Origin: Enchytraeus crypticus
Taxonomy: Eukaryota; Annelida; Clitellata; Enchytraeida; Enchytraeidae
NCBI GenBank assembly: GCA_905160935.1
Contig: CAJHZI010000757.1
Span: 186,001 to 250,000, forward strand
DNA length: 64,000 nucleotides
Direction: 5' to 3'
Both the position numbers and the translations under genes were made by a program. The notes beneath the pieces are model-generated. The model had not been told where the DNA came from. It made no database searches and saw only the letters and a list, made by a program, of their open reading frames with translations. Numbering within the stretch: position 1 is the stretch's first letter; every line of letters starts with the position of its first letter. This document shows positions 11,133-23,600 of the stretch, piece by piece.

Positions 11133-14100
11133 TATATATGGATAGACAGATAGATAGACATTTAATTTAAAAATATAGGGCTTCTGAGGTGCGTCCCTAA
11201 GATTTTTGCGTAGTCGCCTCTTACGGCACGCGCGATATACGGTTAGTTTATGATGACTCTACACAGACAGTATATTGTCTTATGCAGGCTCAGTGGACCT
11301 GTTGAGAGCCGTCAACATCAGCACTGAGGGGCAGCCGGGTGTGATCGTCACTGATGGTGTCTGCTCCTCGTCCTGGGATCCTGAGAAACTTAGCGTCGCC
11401 TCAAACATCTCATTCCACGTGGATGAAGAGGCTTCACTCAAGATTCCTACTGAATACCTGTTCCCAGGTGAGCTTAAGTAACCAGGTAAACAGGCTAAGC
11501 TGTAACTGTAGTACAACTATTTCGTTTCTTGGTTTAATTTCATATAGTAAGTTCAGTTTTAATATTACTACTCACATTTTGCTGTAACGTTCAATAAGAA
11601 ACACTTCCTATAGAAGTGTTCGAAGAAGAAAAGGTCTTTGAAGAAATGCCTTTGAAGCATGAAGACTTCAAAGAAGTTGACCACTGGTTCTCGTAGAGCA
11701 TTTCTTTTCCAAACATTTATTATGCTCTACCTTATAAAATGTCTTCTGAGGTGGTTTCCCATGGCTCTAGTCTGTAGTCTGCTGCTGTTTAATGATCACT
11801 TACGATATGTGCAGTTTAAGTTTAGTATATTCTACAATCTACAGTGACTTCGTTGCATCAATAAATTTATCCCCTGAACTACTCACATTTATTTTTTGTC
11901 AAGTGTAGAAAAGAAATTACTATGCAATTTCAAATATAAATTGCTCTATTCTGTGATGATATTAAATGCTAGCTCTCGGATGTTGTCTTATTTAATAAAA
12001 TAGCCTGTAAATAGCTTAATTGACTGATTTATTGATTGATAAATAAATAAATCGAATAATTAATTCACTATTTCTACAGACGGATTCCCAGAAGATTTTA
12101 CTATACTGACAACATTCAACACAACGAATGGAAGCCCACCACGCTTCCTATTCGCTCTCTATGACGGCGTCTCGGCTCGCGAGGTTTTTGGTTTGGCAGT
12201 TGGTAACGGTTCGCTGCTGCTGTATGAGGATCAGTTCCGTAGACCTGGCTACGCTGACTCACCCATCTTCCCTGTCGATTTGTCTGATGGACAGTCTGTA
12301 TTAGTTGCTACTTTTATGGTTTCCCCTGCCTCTCTCTCTTTCTCTCTCTCTTTCTTTCTTTCTTTCTCTCCCTCTCTCGCTCTTTTTCTACCTCTCTGTC
12401 TCTCTCTTTCTTTCTCTCTCTCTTTCTTTCTTTCTCTCTCTCTTTCTTTCTTTCTTTCTCTCTCTCTCTTTCCTTTTCTTTCTTTCTCTCTCTCTCGAGT
12501 TCTAGAGTTAACCTTCTTTCTGCTCACCAGCTTGGATTTGTCTCGATAGTGTTCGATGCTGTCATGGGCGATGGTAGCACTCTAATCGTTGTTATTGTTA
12601 TTGTTCTGCCTATTGGCAGGTCCAAGGAATATTTTCCTATTCACATTCTGCTTTCAAGCTTCATAAAGAGCACTTCAACGTTTAGGAGTTAGTAGATTCA
12701 CAAAAGGCTACTGTATGTTTACCCACACCTTAATGTAGCCTGTAGCTTGGAGAAGGGGAATATGGCTTCTGGAGTGACTTGCCATTGCCTTTTCTGGTTC
12801 TGTCTATATTAATAAAACAAATCATAAAAAGTAACTGGTATTCATAGCGTAAAGTTATCTAATATTAATTGAGCAATTAATTGATATTACTTGTATATAC
12901 TAAAAGAAAATAGGTTGCTAAAGTCACTCAGCTTCCTGCAACTGGAATGATAAAAGTTATGCACAAACTATTTATAATACTTTAAAAGTTATTTTTGAAA
13001 GTTTATTTTAACAATTTAACAGTTGTATTAACCGAGCGATGTATGTTTAGTCTTAGACAATTGTCAGAGAAGAAAATTTGTGTTGATCAACAGAGTATAA
13101 TTAGACATTATGCCTTTTTGTATGTCAATAAATGATAATTGGTATTAATTTAGCTGATAGGGTATAAGTAATAACTGATTGATAATTTTTGTAGATATCA
13201 TCGCGTGGCTATCAGTGTGCGAGGCAATAGGGTCACACTCCTCTACGACTGCAAGTATCGAATGGAATTAAATCTGAATAGAACTTATCCTGGAGCTGAA
13301 ATAAACCATCATGGAATCATCTTCTTGGTTAATCATCCCGCGGCCAAGCGCGGCGAGAGGTTTCAGGTGCATGGAAGTCTCGTAATATCAAATCATCATC
13401 ATCTTCTTCTTCTTCGCTTGAATCCTCAGCCAATCTCCTATAATTCATAATACCAAATAATTGACAATTTTAATTCTAAATTGTATCTCAAATTATTTCT
13501 TCAAGGAATGTGCATACTAAAATATACAGAAACTGTATCAAATAATCTTCATTAATGATCTAATTTAAAATTATTGATAGCAGCTCAGATTCCGGTCATC
13601 ATTGCTCTAATGTCTCCTACTTTTTGTGCCGGTAGTTAATGATCGAAGTTATTCTTAGCTTGAAAATTATCCGGTCTTATTTAAAAACCCAATCTTATTT
13701 TATTGATTTTTATGGAAAATAGATATCTAACTGTAACCTCTACGATAAAAATGTTGTAGAATTAATCTAATAAGATTATTAATCATTAATAAAAGCAGCG
13801 ATGATAACAAGTTGTAGGTTGCTTGAGTAGAATGTGATGTAATATGCAATCGTTTTCATTCACCTAGCTTGCTAGCTTACCTAATTTTAAGATTTACATG
13901 TATTAGCATTTCTGATGATAAAAAGTAGTGGATAAAGTTCCATCAACTAATTTTATACTGTAGTGTTATAATTCGTAATTATTGCAATTATTTTATAACT
14001 GTAGGTATTAATTATTTTTTGTATATAAACGAAACTAAATATGTAATTTTCAGCAGCTAGTTTTATAGTGTTTTATAGTATTACAAGTATAAGTATTATA

Positions 14101-17100
14101 CTTGTAATACTTATCACTTACTTAGAAGGATGACATAATCAGAAGTTTGTTGCAATACTATACTGCCATGTTGTTATTTTTGTTATACAGGGGGACGTAC
14201 AGCAGCTTGTTATTGTTCCAGACTACAGCGCAGCCTATGATCACTGTCTCTATACGCCTACCTGCTCGCATGCCTATCTACCGGTTTGTATAACAGTCTT
14301 TTTTTGTAGTTTACTATTTTTTATTCGTCCGATTATGCATATGACATAACGCACGTGTTACAGAACTTTCTTGTACTTAGCTGGTGTGTCGGTTTTGTGA
14401 CACTTTTTGTTTCTCTTCATGGGCATTAGTAATGTTTGACTTTAATTTGCAAGCTGAGGTGAGCATTGAATCCAGAACTTACTATTCTAAGGCGCACACA
14501 ATATACAAATAATATTAATATAATAATGATAATGATAGTGACAATGACAATGATAATGATAAGGATAATGATAAAAATGCAAAATGTTAAACGTGTTAAA
14601 ATCAGTAGAGCAGAAAATCTCAGATTGTTTGTTTAATACTGAGACATCGTAGTCTTCATTGCAAATCAGTCTTTTCTGGATTTTAAGATATACGCTGTTA
14701 AATGAACTCATTTGCTTCGTTCACTGATTAAGCTTCGTCATTTGATATTATTATGGACGACAATAGCAATTTCATTATATTGTACTACATTATACATACA
14801 TGTATGTAGGGGTATAAAGGCAGTTGAATTTATTGGTGAATTTATTTATAACATTTATTGTTGAAAATGTATCAGTGACGGATAAAACAAGGTTTTGCAT
14901 GGTCAGTTACTGGTCTGCAGTACGCTTAATGTGCAACTGATTCTATCATATTAAGACATCGTTTAGATTGTGTTGTTGGTGTGTTTAGGCTATTCGTGGT
15001 TGTTCTATTGGTGTGTTTAGGCTATTCGTGGGTTGTGTTGTTGGTATATTAAGGCTATTCGTGGTTGTGCTATTGGTGTGTTTAGGCTATTCGTGGTTGT
15101 GCTATTGGTGTGTTTAGGCTATTCGCGGGTTGTGCTGTTGGTATATTTAGGCTATTCGTGGTTGTGCTATTGGTGTGTTTAGGCTATTCGTGGGTTGTGT
15201 TGTTGGTATATTTAGGCTATTCGTAGCGGCACTACGAGCGCACAGCACATCGGTGCTCCTGGCAGACGAGGAGCACCAGGAGCTCCAGGGCCTAAAGGAG
15301 AACCGGTATGAATTATCCAAATCCTCATGTCAGCATAATGTCTAAAAATTTAGTTTATTGGAATGTATCGTACGTTTGTGATACCTTCAAATAGTAATAC
15401 TACTACTGTCAAAAAGAGATAATTATATATCGTAGCATAGATGTTATTTAATTTCAGTATAAGCAGAAATTTAGATACATTTCTGAGTTATTCAGTGCTA
15501 CTTATTTCTAAATTATTTTGGCCTCTGGTGCTTTAACCTATATATATATATTTTTTTTAAATTTATTTATTTTTTTATTTATTATTATTTAAATTATATA
15601 TATATATATTATATATACATAGTCAAAGATAAATTTTACCTTGTCACTTCTGTAAATTAGAAGTTGGATAGTAAAACAAATTTAGAACAATTATCTATTA
15701 AATATACTACTGCTATGCATACTGACAGTTAATTATGATACAAATATGACTTTGTTTGTCAGGGTCAATCAGGAAGGAGCGCCGACGATGGACTACAGGG
15801 TCCTCCAGGCCAACCTGGAAACGTTTTTGTTATACCGGTAAACATTTTCATTATGTTTTGAACTAGCCTAATATAATTATTTGATCATTTCATTAATAAT
15901 TAGTCTAAATTATTATAAATAGATTAAATTATTGTAAGACGTCTATTGCATCCTAGAAACATATCCACCCTTGAGCTTTGAAGGGAATTAGAAAAGAGTA
16001 TTTCTATAATATTGTATTATATTACATTCCATTACTGTATGATCTATTACATTATATTATTTCCATTATATGAAGTTCGAACAGTATTTACTGCTACTAG
16101 GCTTGTTTACATGCATTACAAGGAATCCGTATATTAATAAGCAAATATTTTGGCCAACGGGCAGAATACAAAACTAGACTTTCAGAAAGACAGTCGAATA
16201 CAATTTTTGCAAAATACAAAATGTATTTGATACTGATTAATTATTTATACTTCTGGCGACAGTTAAACATGGCAATGGGCGGCGAAGGAAGTAAAGCAGG
16301 AGGCAATGGACATTCTGAGGCTTTGAGGATTATGGTCAGTCAGCACTTGGTATGTGTGAAGACATTATTCGCAGAAATTTGCTAGACTAAATATGCAAAT
16401 TAAATTTAAAAAATAAATGTTAAATTAAATAATATATTAAATATTGTCGGCTCTTGGGCTCTATTAGACTGTTAGGCCTACTTATTAACTTTCTCAATTT
16501 AATTTTTAAAAGTTACTAATTTATTAAAGAATTAATTGAACGAATTTCTCACATTAATCTAGAATTATTAGTCTACTCGGTAATTATTATCCAGTAGGGA
16601 ATAAAATATTCTATATAATATTTGCGCCTTGCCGCTCTTTAAGAGAAATGTAGAAACAGATTTGGCAGTATTGTGAAAACCTGGCTTTCCAATATCATCT
16701 TTTATGCTCCTTTATATTTGTAAAATATTCTAAAAAACATAAAAGAAAATTGACGTTGTATTTATTTTTGTGGTTCCTCTTTTATTTTGAGAACAGCAGG
16801 CAATGCGAGGGGCTCCTGGGCCCCAGGGGTTTACTGGTGAGCCTGGAACGCAGGGCTGGCCTGGAGCTGAAGGGCCCAAAGGCGAACCCGGCGAACCTGG
16901 ACTTAGTGTATGTATAGAACTTTTATATTAATCAACAATAATGGGTTCAATAAATTCATTATCATCATCTTCCCTTGAATCCCAGTTCAACCAGGTTCGG
17001 GATACGAATAGACTGTCTCAAATCCTCTATGTCCCACGTCATCAGTCAATCCCATATTTAAGACTTTTCTATTCGTTTAAATGTATTCAATAAATTAAAT

Positions 17101-17585
17101 GTACTAATTTACCTCAACATATTTCAGTAATTTAGTTGTAGGTATTTCTAAAACGTTTTATAAGTAATTAATAATTCCATGTTTCAATTCCAGTTAGTTA
17201 TTTAGCAAAGTCTCCTTTATATGTGATTTGTGTGATCTTTATTCACTTGCTGGTTTTTCGCGTGTTAGCATCTGGTATGTCGAAGTTGGCTACTGCTGGT
17301 GAAGATTACTATGTAGAACTCGGATTTGACACTGGATTCTTGAGATCCTTGCAGATTGGAGATATCGTCATCAAAATATTGTTTACAAAAACAACAACAA
17401 TTATTGTCTGCATACTGAATCGCTTTATTGAATACCATCAGATATGTCAGTGGGTGTACTCGAAGCTTCCTTAATTTTTATGTCATTTTCTGTTTTAAGA
17501 AAACTCTTAGTATGATCCATATCACGCATTACGAGACCCTTTTTGTCTAAGAACAATTAGATATTACCTAAAGTATCATATATAT

Positions 17586-17645
<60 letters not shown>

Positions 17646-20600
17646 ATAACCTTATCATGTCGTACCATTTATTTACTCTAGGGTCAAATGGGACCACGTG
17701 GACTTCCGGGACCGGAAGGAAATCCTGGACGACGGGTAAGCGTTGATCATATGAAGACCAGGTTGTGCAAACATACCGGATATGCTGAATTATATTATTA
17801 GTATTTCTGTAGGACATGCATGGCAAACCATTAAAATTCACCAGTGAAGGAGTGTCTCTGCTAAACGCATACCAATATAGGCCTACGTGTACAATGTACA
17901 TGTATATATCAGGACAACCACAACTAAAAACGAATGACGGAATAATATAAAAATGTTCATATTTAGTGGGATTATCTGTTGTACTTAGACCTTTTACTTC
18001 CTCTTCTTCCCATAAATCCCAGTTTAACTAGGGTTGGATGGTTAGATATTTTAAGTCTAGTATCTAAATTAACGACTCTAATTTTATTAATAGTATCATC
18101 TCACTGAAAACATACACTATTCATGTGGATTATGAATCAATTGAGTAGAAATCCCATTCAATCCATCAATTGGACTTTTATGTTACTATATTTTCGCAGG
18201 GTAGGGCAGGACACCCGGGAGAAAGAGGTCTTCCAGGTGCTCCAGGCTTGAAGGTTCAAATTTAAAAAATTTAATGCGTATTAAATTATTTAATTTTTAT
18301 CTTTCATTGTTTAGCCATATAATATATAGACCTTTCTATGAACTCGCTAATAATAAAGTTGCCATACCTCATAATATATTTCTGCCAGAAGCTTAACTAT
18401 TCCAAAGTGTTCTTATTTTCTTCAGTTTTGCTTATTATTTTTATGGCATGTTTTGCAGATGACTCTACTGGCTTTATAGCGAATAGTTTTTGACACCTGA
18501 ATGTGAGACATGCAATGTTATTGACATTAAAAATAAGACCCTAAATTAAACTTGGAGAAGTCAGTGTAAATTAGCGTTCGGTGTTTTAATTTTCCTGTTT
18601 GTGGAAAGAAATAGTTACTTACTTGCTTGAAGCTATTTTTCGAGCAATACAACTTTAACGTAAAAACATAAGATGACGAAGTACGAAAAATTTGTCTTTA
18701 AATATTTCTTGAATAGACGAATCCAAAGATAATTGTTTTTTTTCAGGAGTTATGAGAAAGCAGCTTTAAACAAAAATTATCTTTTACTGATATCGCATAA
18801 CTGATATCAATATGATCAGCGGACTATGTCGGTTAGACTATTTCATGCTGGGGATTCACCCATAGCGGATATCCTTCGGAGAGCTGTAATTGACGCTAAA
18901 CTGGAATAAACTGGAATAAACTGGAATAAATACATGTGTGTAAGAATTTTTGTGAAAAATAAAAAATATATACAAAGAGTAATTTTATCGTGATATTCAT
19001 TAATCGGTGTAAGTATTGACGTCCCATGTACATTGCCTTTTGGCCAGGAACCGGACGTTAAATTCCTATTGATTGATTGAGTTTGCAGGGTAACACTGGT
19101 CTACCAGGACTACAAGGTTTACCGGGGGAGAAAGGCGATCAAGTTCGTAATATTGCACTAATTAATTTGCTAATTAATTGATTCATTGACGAAAATACTA
19201 ACGAATCGTCGCTGCAAACTTTTACTAGTGTAATAGTGTTATCATCCAATGCAGTACGACTTAATTTAACCTAGATTCTATTACACTTAAATATTCCAAT
19301 TGCTCTGCCTAAAATAGTGGATTCCTGTTCGTTCCTTTGAATAGGCAAGTTTCAGATAATTTATATTGTGTTTTGTTTATTAATCTCCCTCTCTCTCAGT
19401 ACACTGCCTACTGGCAGGTTCGTGGTATATAACGCCTCCACTCGTCTCTATCTTCTGTTTTCCTCTTCATGTCCACATATAGTGAATCTTTAAATCGTCT
19501 AATATTCCTTTTGATATTCCATTATTCTTGGGGGATTCTGCTTATGATGAGGTGGGCCCCTACGTCTTGCTATTGTTTATTAATATTTTCCATTAAATAA
19601 ATAGTTTTACTCTATGACGTTCCCAAACTGTGCAAGAGCGTTGCACTTGCAATTTTTCAGGGCACTTAAACGAAGAAGATAACAGTCTATTCTCCTCTTT
19701 TGGCCTCTTATATTGCTCTTAATACTTATTTTGGCCCTGTTCGTAGGACGTTTTCTAATCATACAGGACTCTAATCATATACATGTACTGTGAGCATAGT
19801 AATTGATGTGATTAAAATAATTATCTAATTTGTTCAGGGTGAACCAGGAGAACCGGGACCTCAGGGATTCCCTGGACCAGATGGTGAACAGGTTCATTAC
19901 AGTAGTTTATGTAACTTGGCTCTATTATTAATCGATGAATAATAATATTGATTTAGCACTATTATATAATTACATAAATCTGAATTTGGATGAATTCATT
20001 GACTACTCTTAAATCATGCCATTTTTCATACTAGGGATCTGTGAGTCCTTCGAGTTTTGATTGCTTTTTAACAAATACCTGCATAGTTTGATTTAATGTC
20101 TCAAATCTATATGATAGATCTTCAAGGTTTCTCTTACATGGCATTATAAAATAGGCAAGTATAAATTATGTAATTGCGTGTTACACTTTATGATCCCGGT
20201 GTGTGTCCGTGTTCCCCTTGCTGTGTCCGGGTTGATGGAAGAATTGACCAACCGGTGACTGCACGTGTTGTAGAAGGCGACTAAAGCACTAAGATCCATA
20301 GCAACGTCAGCAACGGCATTCGGTTGGTGAGCGCCTAGGCTCCAGAAATTGATTCAAAAATTTAAACGAATGGAAAAGTCTCAAATTGACAATGACATGA
20401 TGTAGGACAGAGAGGATTTGAGACAATTTATTCGTATCTCGACCCTAGTTAAACTGGGATTCCAGGGAAGATGATGATGGTGTTATACTTTGTGATAAAT
20501 TATATTTTTTGTTTTAATTATTTAGGGTGATGAAGGACCTACTGGACCGCCAGGGCCCTCTGGAGAACCGGTTTGTTACAGCTGTAAAAGTTTTAGTGTA

Positions 20601-23600
20601 AATGTTTATCATATATTGTCATTCTTAGTTCTTTATGCAAATGTGCCACTACGGAATAGACTAACTAATCGTGCTCTTGATGCTCGAGTCGACCTAGCTA
20701 ACGGGTGGATAACAGAGGAAAAATAGAAACCATCAGAAGTCATTTTATCTTAAGCTTAGTTTAATTTATCTTAGATTTTACTAGCTTTATTATTCCTTGA
20801 TAAACGCAGAACAAATCAATTATAAGGTTGGATTAATTGCCGCTCGATATTTTGCGCTCCACTTTAGCAGTGTTCTGCTATTTAACAGAACACTGGAAAA
20901 AGAGAGAATTTTGCTTGTCGAAATTATAAATTCTAAACATTAACATATTTAGGCCTAATATTTATAATATTACTTATAAAATATTTATTATTACAGAATT
21001 TTTCCAAAATTGTGGCTTATTTCACTAATCCACTGGCTGACATCACTGTCTGGAGCTAGTGGCCACATGTACGTCTGTAAAGATATTCGACCGCGGATCA
21101 GTATGTGCGGGTTCTAATTCTGGACTCGCCCCTCACTGATATCGCTTTTGAGTGAGGAAACTGACGTTAACATTAACTTTTATCTGTAATGTCATAAATA
21201 TCACTATGAAGTAGTAATACATTTTTTGTAACGAAGAAAGATCAGTTACTAACACAATATATCATGATTGAAAATAAAAATCTGCAGTTAACGTCGGTTT
21301 TGCCTCCGAAATGAGTAACGGCAAACTATGAATTTTAGTCATCCACAAACATAAGCGTTAAGTTTCTAATCTAACACCAGATGACATTGAATAGTGATTT
21401 TTAAATTATTTCTAAAATAATTTAAAAATGAAATCCAACTTCAGAAAGGGCATCCGGTTGGTGAGCGCCTAGGCTCCAGAAATTTCTCCACAAACTTAAA
21501 CGAATGGATAGAAAGTCTATTATTGAAAGTCTATTCGTATCCCGACCCTGGTTAAACTGGGATTTAGTATTTTAATATGATGATGATGAAATTTTTATTA
21601 AATAACTTGCTGATGAAGAATAGTTTGTTCTATATGATGATTACTCTCAGGGTCCGCGGGGATTCAATGGTCCACGAGGAGCCCCTGGGCCTGTCGGACC
21701 CCCGGTATAAACTTTAAATTAATCTTCTTATTTCTTATCATTTGGCTGTATCGAGTGTGTACAGTAAAATTGAGGGTTTATATAATTTGTAATCTTGAAA
21801 GTTAAAATAAGATAAGTTTGTAAAATCGGGCAATGTAAAATTCCTTTCACGCTTTTGAAGTCTTCGTTTGATTATCATCGGCCTTTGCTTTCCATGAGCA
21901 GTTCAATAGGCAGTTGAAAACGTACCTTTTCAATTTCTTTTCCATCCAGTATCCATGAGTTACGACAAGCACGTAAACCTTCTTTTCTTAAATCTCTTTA
22001 TATTTTAATTTGTTTCTCGATTGTGAAACCTGCTTTACTAACAGGCTTGGATTTGATTCAACAGAGTTCGATATTGCTATGGATGACACTATCACTCTAA
22101 GTGTTATTATTGTGTGTAGAAATTTCATTTCTAAAATTTTTACTCACGATAAATCTAATAATTTTTCTTAATTCAACTTCACCACTGCAGGTTGCCTTCT
22201 TAATACTTCTTAAAGCTCCATTGCTTCATGTATTCTAACGCTTCAATTAAGATGATGCGTTGTTATAGTTAAAACGTGGGTGCATAAAGTACAAACAATG
22301 ATGTCAGAGAATAAGAAATATTGCATGAATTGTGTTAAGATTTATTATCCTAGGTTTTAATTTAGATATGTGTTATGGTAACAAGGATCAATGCAATATG
22401 CGCAGGGTATCGATGGAGTGGTGGGCGCACCAGGACCGAAGGGAATGGAGGTAGGTCAACTCTCTGGCTTGATGTATTAAATGTCGTTGCGTTGGATTAC
22501 AACCATTAAAGTACTCTTGCTTTCGATCACTTGACCCAATAGCTACTAATTGTATTCTATGAAATAGAAACTAAAAAACTATCACGTTTGAGAGAATCAG
22601 ATAGGCAGCCCTCAATTTCTGTCAGCCACCATTAAGGGCGCAATTTGTTATTTCAGAAGTAAAGATTTTGCAACAAAAATATCAGAATATGTAGTATTGG
22701 TCTAAAAACTAATATAACGCCGATAGTGAAGTTTTTGAAAGAGTCGCTAGAGATACACAGTTAATAAATGTGATGAGAAATAAAATGAAAAGCTTGATAT
22801 GTATGTATTAATGTCAGAGAATAAAGCAGTCATTAAATACCCCAAAATATCAACCCAGCTGAACAAAATAGGAAGAATTAAGATCGTATATGAAAATCTT
22901 TCAGAGTAGAAAATTCATAATTAGAATTTAGTGCCTATTCTCTCTCCCGAATGCAATTATTTATCCATCAGTTCGGTTTCGGCTAAAGGAAAACTAAAAA
23001 ACGAAAACGGATAAAGGAAAACTAAAGCTCTCAATTTTTCCCTTGCTACAAGTAGATGAAAGATATTGCTATTTGCTCTAATATTTTATTGCAATGTAAT
23101 GTTATTTTAATTGCTAAGTTTAGCGTATATTTCTTGAAAATAAGTGATAGAGGTCTCAGCGAGACCTTCTCATAGAAGGTCTCGCTGAGATTCCAACACA
23201 TGGATAACTTCATATCAAAAACAAGCATGCTCTCCACTCGGTCATCTTATCTGTACGATATGTTATATAGTAGTAACTACTGTCTGCTATAGGGTCCAAT
23301 GGGTGAAATGGGCAAGGCTGGGTTACATGGAATACCTGGACCACCGGTGAGTTGTTATTACTGCATATAGCATTATGTACAAATAATTGAAAATAAGACT
23401 GTATGTATATATCTATAATAATATTTCTATCTTTATTCTGATCCATATTTCCATCTCTGAAGGACTCTTGATATATCGGATTGCGACTTAGATGAGGCAC
23501 TGGTCTTCAGAAAGGACATGTAAAGGACTATCAAGTATGCAACTGATGCCACATCGAATTTAATAAAGCAATATAAGCCTATCGTTTATTTATATATACA

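Noticed and set aside
16335..16349. Earlier exon 8 donor at GTCAGT
   Set aside because: Phase is also 0, but it would remove VSQHL and shorten the conserved hinge; GTATGT at 16350 is the stronger donor.
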